In this document: positions 1 to 5,554 of the stretch, one piece after another
How the letters are laid out: each line of letters begins with the position of its first letter
How positions within the stretch are numbered: the first letter of the stretch is position 1
The notes under the pieces: generated by a model
The model's input: the letters and a program-made list of their open reading frames with translations, nothing else
The model's database searches: none
Told to the model about the DNA's origin: nothing
DNA from: an uncultured Gammaproteobacteria bacterium
GTDB lineage: Bacteria > Pseudomonadota > Gammaproteobacteria > Arenicellales > UBA868
NCBI GenBank assembly: GCA_913051905.1
Contig: CAJXBY010000176.1
Coordinates: 1-5,554 of the forward strand
Reading direction: 5' to 3'
Length of the DNA: 5,554 nucleotides
Program-made: the position numbers and the translations under genes

Positions 1-278
1 GCATGCATACACCCGAGGAAAAGCTGCAGGGCAGCCTTTCCATTACCCATCAGAACGCCGACGGGCTCCCCAACCTGGACGCCAGATTCGGCCAGAGACA
101 CCGCGAGACCGAGAGCACTGCGTTGCAGGCCGGACCAGGTCAGTTTCAGACCCGTATCCGGGAATACTGCAAATGTTCGATCAGGGTGATCTGCTGCACC
201 CTTGTCGATAATGCTGCGAACCGTCAGGCCTTCAATATAGGGTAGCGGGCCGAAATACGCAGCTGCACTACTTGCCAT
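1..278 (-). CDS. AMP-forming acyl-CoA ligase, N-terminal fragment (sulfoacetate-CoA ligase candidate)
   Basis: This is the 5' part of a gene that leaves the window at position 1; 92 whole codons are visible, so the absence of the C-terminus is a window-edge effect. The ATG at 278-276 lies inside the end of the preceding aldehyde dehydrogenase gene, overlapping it by 11 nt, which implies co-transcription and coupled translation. The visible protein has the N-terminal pattern of the ANL adenylating superfamily: a TVRSIIDKGAADHPDRTF segment (residues 19-36), then a 'TGLKLTWSGLQ' strand-helix (42-52), a 'GVQVGEPVGVLMGNG' segment (66-80) and 'LQLFLGCM' (84-91). Family members activate a carboxylic acid with ATP to an acyl-adenylate and then transfer it to CoA in the cytoplasm. 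The AMP-binding P-loop and catalytic lysine lie outside the window. The position directly after a SauS-like gene suggests SauT (sulfoacetate-CoA ligase), but the substrate is an inference. Confidence 0.82.
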   Translation of the reverse strand, partial: MASSAAAYFGPLPYIEGLTVRSIIDKGAADHPDRTFAVFPDTGLKLTWSGLQRSALGLAVSLAESGVQVGEPVGVLMGNGKAALQLFLGCMH

Positions 279-1656
279 GCTTCGCCCAATAATTGCCCAG
301 GAGCGCGGCCTCGGAAGGTTCCTGCAGGGGTATGGGTCTCACTACCCGCACGATGTTCAGATAGTGGCGATAATTAACGTTGTCGCTCACGCTGTTCCCA
401 CCCCATGTGCCGCACCCCATTGACAATGAAAACGGTACGCCGTTGTCAAAGCTACCCCCAGTTGCAAAACAATGGGCCTGATTCACGATCACCCGGCAGG
501 CCGGCAGGGTCCGTCCGATCTGCAGCGGTCGCTCAGCATCGCTGCTGTGCAGTCCGATCGAGTGTCCGGCCCCCTGATACCCGTAGATTTCGCGGACTCT
601 GTCACAGGCGGCAGTGAAATCGGGTACATGATAAAGCGCCAGTACCGGCGAGAGCTTTTCGCCCGAGAACGGATAACGTTCCCCGACACCACTTTCTTCA
701 ACCACCAGGACCCTGCAATCGAGACCAGTGTGCCGCAGTCCCGCCACCTCTGCTATCTCGGGAGCCCGCCGTGCCAGAATGGATGGATTGAGCCCGCCGT
801 GAGACCACATGGTCTTTTCAAGGGTTGCTTTCTCGGCCGAATCGAGTAGTCGTGCTCCCTGCATCTCGAGCGCCTCGACAAACTTTTCATAAACGGCCTC
901 CAAGACAATCACGCTATTTTCTGAAGAACAACTGGTGGCGTTATCAAACACCTTCGAGGCAACGATTTTTTCAGCCGCCTTCTCACAGTCAGCCGTCTCG
1001 TCAACTATGACGGCCACATTGCCCTGACCGACACCAATCGCGGGAGTTCCACTGGAATAAGACGCGCGGATGTTGTTCTGGGAGCCAGTCGCCACTATCA
1101 GGTCCGCTTGAGCCATGAGTTCACGCGTCGCTTCACGGCTCACCGGAGACGGCAGCTTCTGGACCAGGTCGGCCGGTGCTCCGATCTGCACCAGGGCCGA
1201 CCGAAAGTAATCGACTAGGCGGACACAGGTCGCATCGGCTTTTGGTGACGGTGCCAATATGACCGCATTGCACCCCTTGACGGCATTGATCACCTTGTTG
1301 GTCGGCGTCGCTACCGGGTTGGTGGACGGCGTGACGGCGGCGACCACGCCGACCGGGCGGGCGATCTCTGTGATCCCGAGCTGCGGGTACTCTGCGATCA
1401 CACCCACGGATGGCTGTCCGTCCAGGTCGCGCAGCAAGCCCAGGGTCTTGCGGTGGTTCTTCAGTATCTTGTCTTCAGACACCCCTAGGCCAGTATCGGC
1501 AACAGCCTGTTCCGAAAGTGCACGGTTTCGACTCGGTTCCATAATGACCCAGGCGAGAGCACATACCGCCTCGTCTACGGCTGCCTGATTACTGCGTTCA
1601 AAGACGGCCTGTGCCGAACGTGCCTTCCCCACAAGTTCTGATACTGATTCAACCAC
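268..1656 (-). CDS. CoA-acylating aldehyde dehydrogenase (SauS-like, sulfoacetaldehyde dehydrogenase candidate)
   Basis: This 462-residue protein is a complete member of the CoA-acylating branch of the aldehyde dehydrogenase superfamily (EutE/AdhE-N/SucD/SauS type), which interconverts an aldehyde and its acyl-CoA with NAD(P). The visible motifs are a nucleotide-site segment TPSTNPVATPTNK (109-121), GVGQGNV (208-214), and the catalytic cysteine Cys243 in 'FDNATSCSSEN' (237-247). The C-terminal block 'SMGCGTWGGNSVSDN' (412-426) is followed by 'HYLNIVRVV' (431-439); this block is characteristic of acylating members. The start is GTG at 1656: an in-frame stop lies 39 nt upstream with no ATG between, and AGGG (1669-1666) sits 9 nt before the GTG. 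The gene follows the cNMP/FHA gene after 78 nt and overlaps the CoA ligase by 11 nt. This S-then-T order matches sauS-sauT of sulfoacetate degradation. Alternative substrates such as acetaldehyde or succinate semialdehyde cannot be excluded. The family call is secure; the sulfoacetaldehyde call is moderate. Confidence 0.9.
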   Translation of the reverse strand: MVESVSELVGKARSAQAVFERSNQAAVDEAVCALAWVIMEPSRNRALSEQAVADTGLGVSEDKILKNHRKTLGLLRDLDGQPSVGVIAEYPQLGITEIARPVGVVAAVTPSTNPVATPTNKVINAVKGCNAVILAPSPKADATCVRLVDYFRSALVQIGAPADLVQKLPSPVSREATRELMAQADLIVATGSQNNIRASYSSGTPAIGVGQGNVAVIVDETADCEKAAEKIVASKVFDNATSCSSENSVIVLEAVYEKFVEALEMQGARLLDSAEKATLEKTMWSHGGLNPSILARRAPEIAEVAGLRHTGLDCRVLVVEESGVGERYPFSGEKLSPVLALYHVPDFTAACDRVREIYGYQGAGHSIGLHSSDAERPLQIGRTLPACRVIVNQAHCFATGGSFDNGVPFSLSMGCGTWGGNSVSDNVNYRHYLNIVRVVRPIPLQEPSEAALLGNYWAKHGK

Positions 1657-1734
1657 TTTCGTTTGCCCTATCCGCTGTATTGCTTATCCAATTTACTCGC
1701 CAGGGTCGCCATATCGTCAGGAACACAGCCGGGG

Positions 1735-2682
1735 CTACGAGGCCACAATCAGCCGAAAGCAGAATGGGGAATCGGCTCCACCGGCCACGACCGTGTTGTC
1801 GCCGGCCTTCAGTTCCAGCAGGTCCGTACCGAAATCCCTGCCGATCACCGTACCGTTAACTTCCGTACCCAGCTCACTGCCCAGATCCTGTACCGCCCAG
1901 ACCCCTTGCACCGACACTGCTGCAAAATGGCGCAGCGACAGGCGGGATGGCACCGAATCAGGCAGCTGAAAATCTGCCCCGCCACGCTCCCCGGGTTCCG
2001 GGACCCTACCTACCGAAAATCCGAAAGTAGATATCGTAACGCCTTCCTCAGGCACGTGGCTGGTAATTTCGCCCACAGCGGCGTGGAGTGTCAGGACCTG
2101 CGGCGTCACCTGCTGTGCTGACGGACCCGCGTCACTGCCTTCCAGATCATCAGCCAGTGCCAACAGATCTTCATTCACCCGCCGTAAATGCTGGACCAGT
2201 CTTGAGATCAGCCGGTAAGCAGAAGCTGGTTGTTCACTGATGATCCGGATGAACTCCCATCGCTCCAGCTCAACGGCCGTTACCACCGTAACGGCTCGAG
2301 CACTGGCACTGCGGGGCTGTTCATCAATCAGTCCCATCTCCCCGAGATAATCTCCAGCTCGTAACTGCCCAAGCACAACGGACTGGGTTTTCCTTCTTCC
2401 GTAGACCTCGACCTGGCCAGACAACAGCTGAAAAGCCGTTGTCGAGGGGTCGCCCTCCTGAAGTATCACCTCACCGGGATCGAATCGGACCTCTTTCATG
2501 GCAAATTCTGCCGCCTTTAACCCCATGCTCAGAACACTCTCGATTGTACCGCCTACGGCAGATGAACAGACGCTACTCAGCTGTTGGCACAGGGCACAGC
2601 CGGCATTCGGACAAACTGGGCGTACTGGCTTGCCAAACCGGCCCGACGATTTCATCATACGCGCTGCCGGAACACCTGCCAC
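1735..2682 (-). CDS. cyclic nucleotide-binding and FHA domain protein with N-terminal cysteine cluster
   Basis: Two signalling domains are fused in 315 residues. Residues ~54-165 form a cyclic nucleotide-binding domain (CAP/PKA-regulatory fold). Its phosphate-binding cassette 'GEMGLIDEQPRSASARA' (114-130) keeps Glu115 and Arg124, the usual ligand contacts. Residues ~215-315 form a forkhead-associated domain with 'FSVGR' (222-226), 'SLRH' (249-252), 'DLGSELGTEVNG' (266-277); the phosphothreonine-reading residues Arg226 region, Ser249 and Asn276 appear intact. No helix-turn-helix or kinase/cyclase domain is visible, so this is probably a cytoplasmic protein-level regulator, not a CRP-type transcription factor. 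Ahead of the first domain are four cysteines (24, 29, 32, 39). The start is uncertain: GTG at 2682 is the longest, ATG codons 9 and 10 are alternatives that keep the cysteines, and ATG 53 or 62 would remove them. None has a strong ribosome binding site. It is co-directional with the dehydrogenase and ligase genes, so a shared transcript is likely. Confidence 0.88.
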   Translation of the reverse strand: MAGVPAARMMKSSGRFGKPVRPVCPNAGCALCQQLSSVCSSAVGGTIESVLSMGLKAAEFAMKEVRFDPGEVILQEGDPSTTAFQLLSGQVEVYGRRKTQSVVLGQLRAGDYLGEMGLIDEQPRSASARAVTVVTAVELERWEFIRIISEQPASAYRLISRLVQHLRRVNEDLLALADDLEGSDAGPSAQQVTPQVLTLHAAVGEITSHVPEEGVTISTFGFSVGRVPEPGERGGADFQLPDSVPSRLSLRHFAAVSVQGVWAVQDLGSELGTEVNGTVIGRDFGTDLLELKAGDNTVVAGGADSPFCFRLIVAS

Positions 2683-2797
2683 CCATCTGTTTAGTAAATC
2701 GATTGGAGTTACTCATGCGAACCCGGCCCACCAGCCTACCGGGGTTTAGATCCTCTGTTTCGACATTACCGAACCTGTCTGTCCGGAGTCGACTGTC
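2683..2797. other. divergent intergenic region between the cNMP/FHA gene and the DMT transporter
   Basis: These 115 bases separate two divergently read genes and should contain promoters for both. I see no convincing sigma70 -35/-10 pair on either strand. The only symmetric element noticed is a short inverted repeat, AGTAA (2693-2697) and TTACT (2709-2713), with an 11-nt spacer. This has operator-like size, but the arms are short enough to arise by chance. If the minus-strand gene truly starts at GTG 2682 the repeat lies immediately in front of it. Confidence 0.4.
2785..2788 (+). promoter_or_regulatory. ribosome binding site of the DMT transporter gene
   Basis: GGAG lies 9 nt before the ATG at 2798. 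It supports that start, which also leaves the first membrane helix intact. Confidence 0.65.
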
Positions 2798-3709
2798 ATG
2801 AGTCTGTTGTGGATACCCGTTACGATCGCTGCGGCATTCTTCCAGAATCTTCGCTCCGCAATTCAGCGCCAGCTTAAAACAGACCTTTCAGACATGGGGG
2901 CAGCTTCTGTCCGGTTCATCTACGCCTGGCCGTTTGCGTTACTCGGGCTGGGGATCACCCTAGGTTTCGGATACGCCTTACCGGAACCGAGTGTCGCCTT
3001 TGCCATCTGGGTGATTACCGGATCAATCGCCCAGATCACCTTTACGTTCCTGCTGATGTGGCTGTTCTCACTGTCGAACTTTACGGTCGGAACGGCGCTG
3101 TCCAAAACGGAAGTTATTCAGATTGCCGTTCTGCAGGTCATCCTGCTTCAGGAGACGATATCACCTCTCGCGACGGCAGCCGTACTGGTCGCGACGGTCG
3201 GTGTGCTGGTCATGACTGCCGCGAAAACGAAGCTCTCACTGGGCGGACTTGCTTCAGGGTTTCTGCAGAAATCGACCGCCGTGGGTCTCGCCTGCGGTTT
3301 CTTTCTCGGTCTTTCAGCGGTGCTCTTTCGCGGCGCACTGGTGTCGCTCGAAGGGGAATCGGTACTGATCAAATCGACTTATACCCTGGCGGTTGCAACC
3401 GTGCTGCAAAGCATCATCATGGTAGTCTGGCTGCGCCGGTTCCAGCCCGGTCAGATCACCCGGACATTCTCGAACTGGCGGATCAGCCTGTCCGTCGGGT
3501 TCTCGGGATGGATTGCGTCGAACTGCTGGTTTGTCGCGTTCGCGCTGACCAACGTGGCATTTGTCCGGGCCCTGGGTCAGGTGGAACTACTGTTTACCTT
3601 TCTGGCCTCGGTCCTGATATTCCGTGAGAAAGTGACCCTCACGGAGATTGTCGGTGTCCTTCTTTTGATCAGCGGCATCGTCGTTCTGGTGCTAGAAAAA
3701 GCGTCGTGA
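2798..3709 (+). CDS. EamA/DMT-family transporter, ten transmembrane helices
   Basis: This 303-residue, very hydrophobic protein has the size and duplicated five-plus-five helix layout of the drug/metabolite transporter superfamily (EamA domains). Approximate helices are at 5-22, 35-58, 67-90, 97-119, 122-141, 160-182, 190-212, 228-250, 252-275 and 280-299. The helix 3-5 region in the first half (GTALSKTEVIQIAVLQVILLQE, at 98-119, then a final helix) is echoed by 'NVAFVRALGQVELLFTFLAS' (252-271) with 'FREKVTLTEIVGVLLLISG' (275-293) in the second half, the usual EamA signature of a pore helix followed by an 'E...' loop and the last helix. Positive charges at 'LRRF' and 'FREK' mark cytoplasmic loops. 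It is an inner-membrane secondary transporter, and family members carry metabolites, amino acids or organic acids in either direction. The substrate cannot be read from sequence. Its divergence from the dehydrogenase/ligase cluster makes transport of that pathway's substrate or product a reasonable guess. Confidence 0.88.
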   Translation: MSLLWIPVTIAAAFFQNLRSAIQRQLKTDLSDMGAASVRFIYAWPFALLGLGITLGFGYALPEPSVAFAIWVITGSIAQITFTFLLMWLFSLSNFTVGTALSKTEVIQIAVLQVILLQETISPLATAAVLVATVGVLVMTAAKTKLSLGGLASGFLQKSTAVGLACGFFLGLSAVLFRGALVSLEGESVLIKSTYTLAVATVLQSIIMVVWLRRFQPGQITRTFSNWRISLSVGFSGWIASNCWFVAFALTNVAFVRALGQVELLFTFLASVLIFREKVTLTEIVGVLLLISGIVVLVLEKAS

Positions 3710-3854
3710 CGGTGAGTACGCCGGTCTAGTCATTCCGAATATTCCCAAGGATTACCGTTCACAGACCGCTCGTCCCCCGACCCGACTGTGAGAACATCAC
3801 CCTATCCAGAGTTGGCAGGCAAATTCGGGTAACAGACAAAAGAGGTGCTCTGAC
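3710..3854. other. intergenic region ahead of the CoA-transferase gene
   Basis: The 145-nt gap between two plus-strand genes is long enough to hold an independent promoter. It contains an 8-bp palindrome GAATATTC (3737-3744) and a 6-bp inverted repeat TCACAG (3759-3764) / CTGTGA (3786-3791) with a 21-nt spacer. There is no clear sigma70 promoter, no GC hairpin with a T run, and no small gene that I can support. Confidence 0.4.
3841..3847 (+). promoter_or_regulatory. ribosome binding site of the CoA-transferase gene
   Basis: AGAGGTG, a good Shine-Dalgarno match, ends 7 nt before the ATG at 3855. It fixes that codon as the start. Confidence 0.75.
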
Positions 3855-5069
3855 ATGAATACAGGCTACGGACCCCTCAATGGTGTGCGGGTCATCGATT
3901 TTACGCATGTGATGGCTGGCCCGACCTGTGCACTGATGCTGGCCGATATGGGAGCCGACGTGATCAAGATAGAACGGGCACCTTTCGAAGCCGACGAAGC
4001 CCGCAACGCCGAAGATCCGTACGACATCAACGGCGTATCAGCCACGTACATGATCCTCAACCGCAACAAGCGGACCTTGCCTCTCGACTTGAAAACAAGT
4101 GTGGGCATTGGCATCGCCCGGCGCCTACTCGACGATGCAGACGTCGTTGTGGAGAACTTCCGACCGGGGGTTCTGGACCGGCTCGGACTCGGCTACGAGG
4201 AGATCCGGAAGATCAATCCCGAAGTGATCTACGGCGCGATCAGCGGATTCGGCCGCAGCGGACCTTACCGTGATCGGGCCGGATTTGACCTGATGGCCCA
4301 AGGGATGTCCGGCATCATGAGCGTTACCGGGGAAGCCCCTGGGCGCGCGCCCGTCAAACCCGGGGTCCCCATGACTGACATTACCGGGGGCATTCTGCTC
4401 GCCATGGGAATTTGTGCGGCCCTTCGCCACCGTGAAGTGACCGGAGAAGGACAGATGGTTGATACCTCGCTTTTCGAAGCCGGCATCGTCCAGACGTACT
4501 GGCATTCGGCGATCGCGTTCGCCACTGGCGAGACACCCGAACCCTTGGGTTCGGGTCATCCTTTGAATGCACCTTACCAGGCCCTGACTACAAAAGACGG
4601 CTGGATCACGGTCGGGGCAGCTAATCGTTCGACCTGGAAACGGTTTGCTGAACTGGTCGACCCTGAGATGCTCGAAGATCCCCGTTTCTCAACCAACGAG
4701 GCCCGAATGGAAAACCTTCCGGGTCTCGTCGCGCACCTGAACAGGCTGCTCGAAGAGAAATCAACCGATACGTGGCTGATGCTTTTGGAGGATGCCGGCG
4801 TGCCGGCCGGACCGATCAATTCCATCCCGCAGATGCATGCTGACCCCCAGGTGCTGTCACGTGAAATGGTGGTCAACCAGACCCATGCCGAGGCTGGACC
4901 GGTCAAGACGCTGGGCCTGCCTGTTAAGTTTTCAAAAACCCCGGGCGGACCTCGACACCCTGCCTCCGTCTACGGCCAGAATACACGGGAGATTCTGCAC
5001 GAAGCCGGCTATGACGACAGCGAGATAGACGCCTTTGTCAGCCAGCAGGTGACTGTCGCAACAACCTGA
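3855..5069 (+). CDS. class III CoA-transferase, CaiB/BaiF family
   Basis: The 404-residue length is normal for family III CoA-transferases (formyl-CoA transferase, CaiB, alpha-methylacyl-CoA racemase). Visible hallmarks in order are: 'GVRVIDFTHVMAGP' (10-23), 'LADMGADVIKIE' (29-40), 'NRNKRTLPLDLK' (69-80), 'DVVVENFRPG' (96-105), 'GFGRSGPY' (131-138), the catalytic aspartate Asp175 in 'PMTDITGG' (172-179), 'GEGQMVDTSLFEA' (197-209), 'GHPLNAPYQA' (234-243) and 'AGVPAGPINS' (314-323). Such enzymes move CoA from a donor thioester to an acceptor carboxylate through aspartyl mixed anhydride and aspartyl-CoA intermediates in the cytoplasm. The start is fixed by a good ribosome binding site. The 145-nt gap from the transporter suggests its own promoter. 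Nothing in the sequence identifies the acid; possible donors or acceptors include the thioester made by the neighbouring ligase, but a metabolically separate role is equally possible. Confidence 0.95.
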   Translation: MNTGYGPLNGVRVIDFTHVMAGPTCALMLADMGADVIKIERAPFEADEARNAEDPYDINGVSATYMILNRNKRTLPLDLKTSVGIGIARRLLDDADVVVENFRPGVLDRLGLGYEEIRKINPEVIYGAISGFGRSGPYRDRAGFDLMAQGMSGIMSVTGEAPGRAPVKPGVPMTDITGGILLAMGICAALRHREVTGEGQMVDTSLFEAGIVQTYWHSAIAFATGETPEPLGSGHPLNAPYQALTTKDGWITVGAANRSTWKRFAELVDPEMLEDPRFSTNEARMENLPGLVAHLNRLLEEKSTDTWLMLLEDAGVPAGPINSIPQMHADPQVLSREMVVNQTHAEAGPVKTLGLPVKFSKTPGGPRHPASVYGQNTREILHEAGYDDSEIDAFVSQQVTVATT

Positions 5070-5118
5070 CACATCAAATTCAGACGGCTCCCCCAACGGC
5101 AGACCCTAGCTCTGGCAC

Positions 5119-5554
5119 TCAAAGAGGAGGCGAACCAAGGCCCGGCGCCAGCTGCCTTTCGCACCACAGCGCCGCTTCCATCAGCCGCGGTTCAGCCTGC
5201 GGGCCTGCTACCAGCTGTATACCCAAGGGGAGCCCCGTCGCTGACAGACCCGATGGAAGCGTGATGGTGGGCAACCCGCAGGATGTCCAGGGGCCCTGAA
5301 ACATGGCACTGCCGGTGACCGAAAGATCGCGTGGCGCAGGCGTCGGCGTCGATGGTGTCAGCAGCACGTCGGCGCGGGACGCGAGGCGCCTGGTATCAGC
5401 GATGAACTGCAGCCGGTTCTCCAGCGCCCGCGAGTAACGGACCGCATCGATACGCAGGCCGTTTTCGATCAGTTCGCGAATATGCGGCCCGAAAAGTTCT
5501 GCTTTTTTCTCCAGCATGGGTTGATGGACACTGGCGGCCTCGACCGTGAGGATA
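5119..5554 (-). CDS. amidase signature family enzyme, C-terminal fragment
   Basis: The reading frame is open from the right edge of the window to a TGA at 5121-5119, giving the last 144 residues of a protein that normally has about 450-500. The visible part begins ILTVEAASVHQPML, typical of the stretch after the catalytic core of GatA-like amidases. It continues with 'ADVLLTPSTPTPAP' and then 'CGLPTITLPSGLSATGLP' followed by 'LGIQLVAGPQAEPRLMEAA', the conserved amidase C-terminal block. The Ser-cisSer-Lys catalytic residues lie outside the window. Members hydrolyse carboxamides in the cytoplasm, and a few are the tRNA-dependent amidotransferase subunit GatA. The divergent C-terminus and catabolic setting favour a free-standing amidase. 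It converges on the CoA-transferase gene with 49 nt between the two stop codons, so it is not in the same operon. Confidence 0.88.
   Translation of the reverse strand, partial: ILTVEAASVHQPMLEKKAELFGPHIRELIENGLRIDAVRYSRALENRLQFIADTRRLASRADVLLTPSTPTPAPRDLSVTGSAMFQGPWTSCGLPTITLPSGLSATGLPLGIQLVAGPQAEPRLMEAALWCERQLAPGLGSPPL

Noticed and set aside
3..245. Plus-strand open frame of 80 residues at the left edge
   Set aside because: The opposite strand encodes a clear ANL ligase N-terminus through the same bases; the plus-strand translation has no recognisable pattern.
472..849. Plus-strand open frame of 125 residues inside the dehydrogenase gene
   Set aside because: It is antisense to a well-conserved catalytic and C-terminal region, and its composition is rich in Arg, Pro and Ser as expected of a shadow frame.
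1663..2121. Plus-strand open frame of 152 residues opposite the FHA domain
   Set aside because: The minus strand carries intact FHA motifs; the plus-strand product shows no domain features.
2691..2721. Possible minus-strand promoter (TTCGCA and TACTAA)
   Set aside because: The spacing is 19 nt, both hexamers match poorly, and the -10 would lie too close to the GTG start.
3058..3627. Alternative-frame 189-residue plus-strand frame inside the transporter gene
   Set aside because: The transporter frame gives ten hydrophobic helices and a ribosome binding site; the alternative is charged, Gly/Arg-rich and lacks both.
3759..3791. TCACAG...CTGTGA as a CRP-type site, which would be attractive given the cNMP-binding protein nearby
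   Set aside because: The half-sites are in the reverse order to the CRP consensus (TGTGA-N6-TCACA) and are 21 nt apart, and the cNMP protein has no DNA-binding domain.
4125..4559. Minus-strand 144-residue frame inside the CoA-transferase gene
   Set aside because: It is antisense to the catalytic-aspartate region of an unmistakable CaiB/BaiF enzyme.
5070..5118. Bidirectional terminator between the convergent CoA-transferase and amidase genes
   Set aside because: I could find no stable hairpin or T run in these 49 bases.

Overview
The window looks like a piece of a bacterial chromosome, most likely from a proteobacterium. By eye the base composition is moderately GC-rich, coding density is high, starts include GTG, and two genes have recognisable Shine-Dalgarno sites. 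The gene set is accessory organic-acid and CoA-thioester catabolism. It contains no rRNA, tRNA, insertion sequence, phage gene or CRISPR array. Placement below phylum level cannot be supported from the sequence.

Layout. Positions 1-2682 carry three genes on the minus strand, read right to left. The first is a protein with an N-terminal cysteine cluster, a cyclic-nucleotide-binding domain and an FHA domain (2682-1735). The second is a CoA-acylating aldehyde dehydrogenase (1656-268). The third is the first 92 codons of an AMP-forming acyl-CoA ligase (278 to beyond position 1), whose start overlaps the dehydrogenase stop by 11 nt. The ligase is recovered only by reading through the window edge. 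From 2798 two genes run on the plus strand: a ten-helix EamA/DMT transporter (2798-3709), then, after a 145-nt gap, a class III (CaiB/BaiF) CoA-transferase (3855-5069). A convergent minus-strand amidase C-terminus (5554-5119) closes the window.

How the genes may work together. A CoA-acylating aldehyde dehydrogenase followed by an AMP-forming CoA ligase is the arrangement of sauS-sauT in sulfoacetate degradation: sulfoacetate to sulfoacetyl-CoA to sulfoacetaldehyde. The dehydrogenase active-site and C-terminal motifs fit that family. The assignment is an inference; another small acid/aldehyde pair is possible. The divergent DMT transporter could supply or export the substrate. The CoA-transferase offers a second, ATP-independent way to make a CoA thioester. 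The cNMP/FHA protein has two apparently intact sensory domains and no DNA-binding domain, and it lies upstream of and co-directional with the catabolic pair. A regulator of post-translational type reading both a nucleotide second messenger and threonine phosphorylation in this setting is the most unusual element here.
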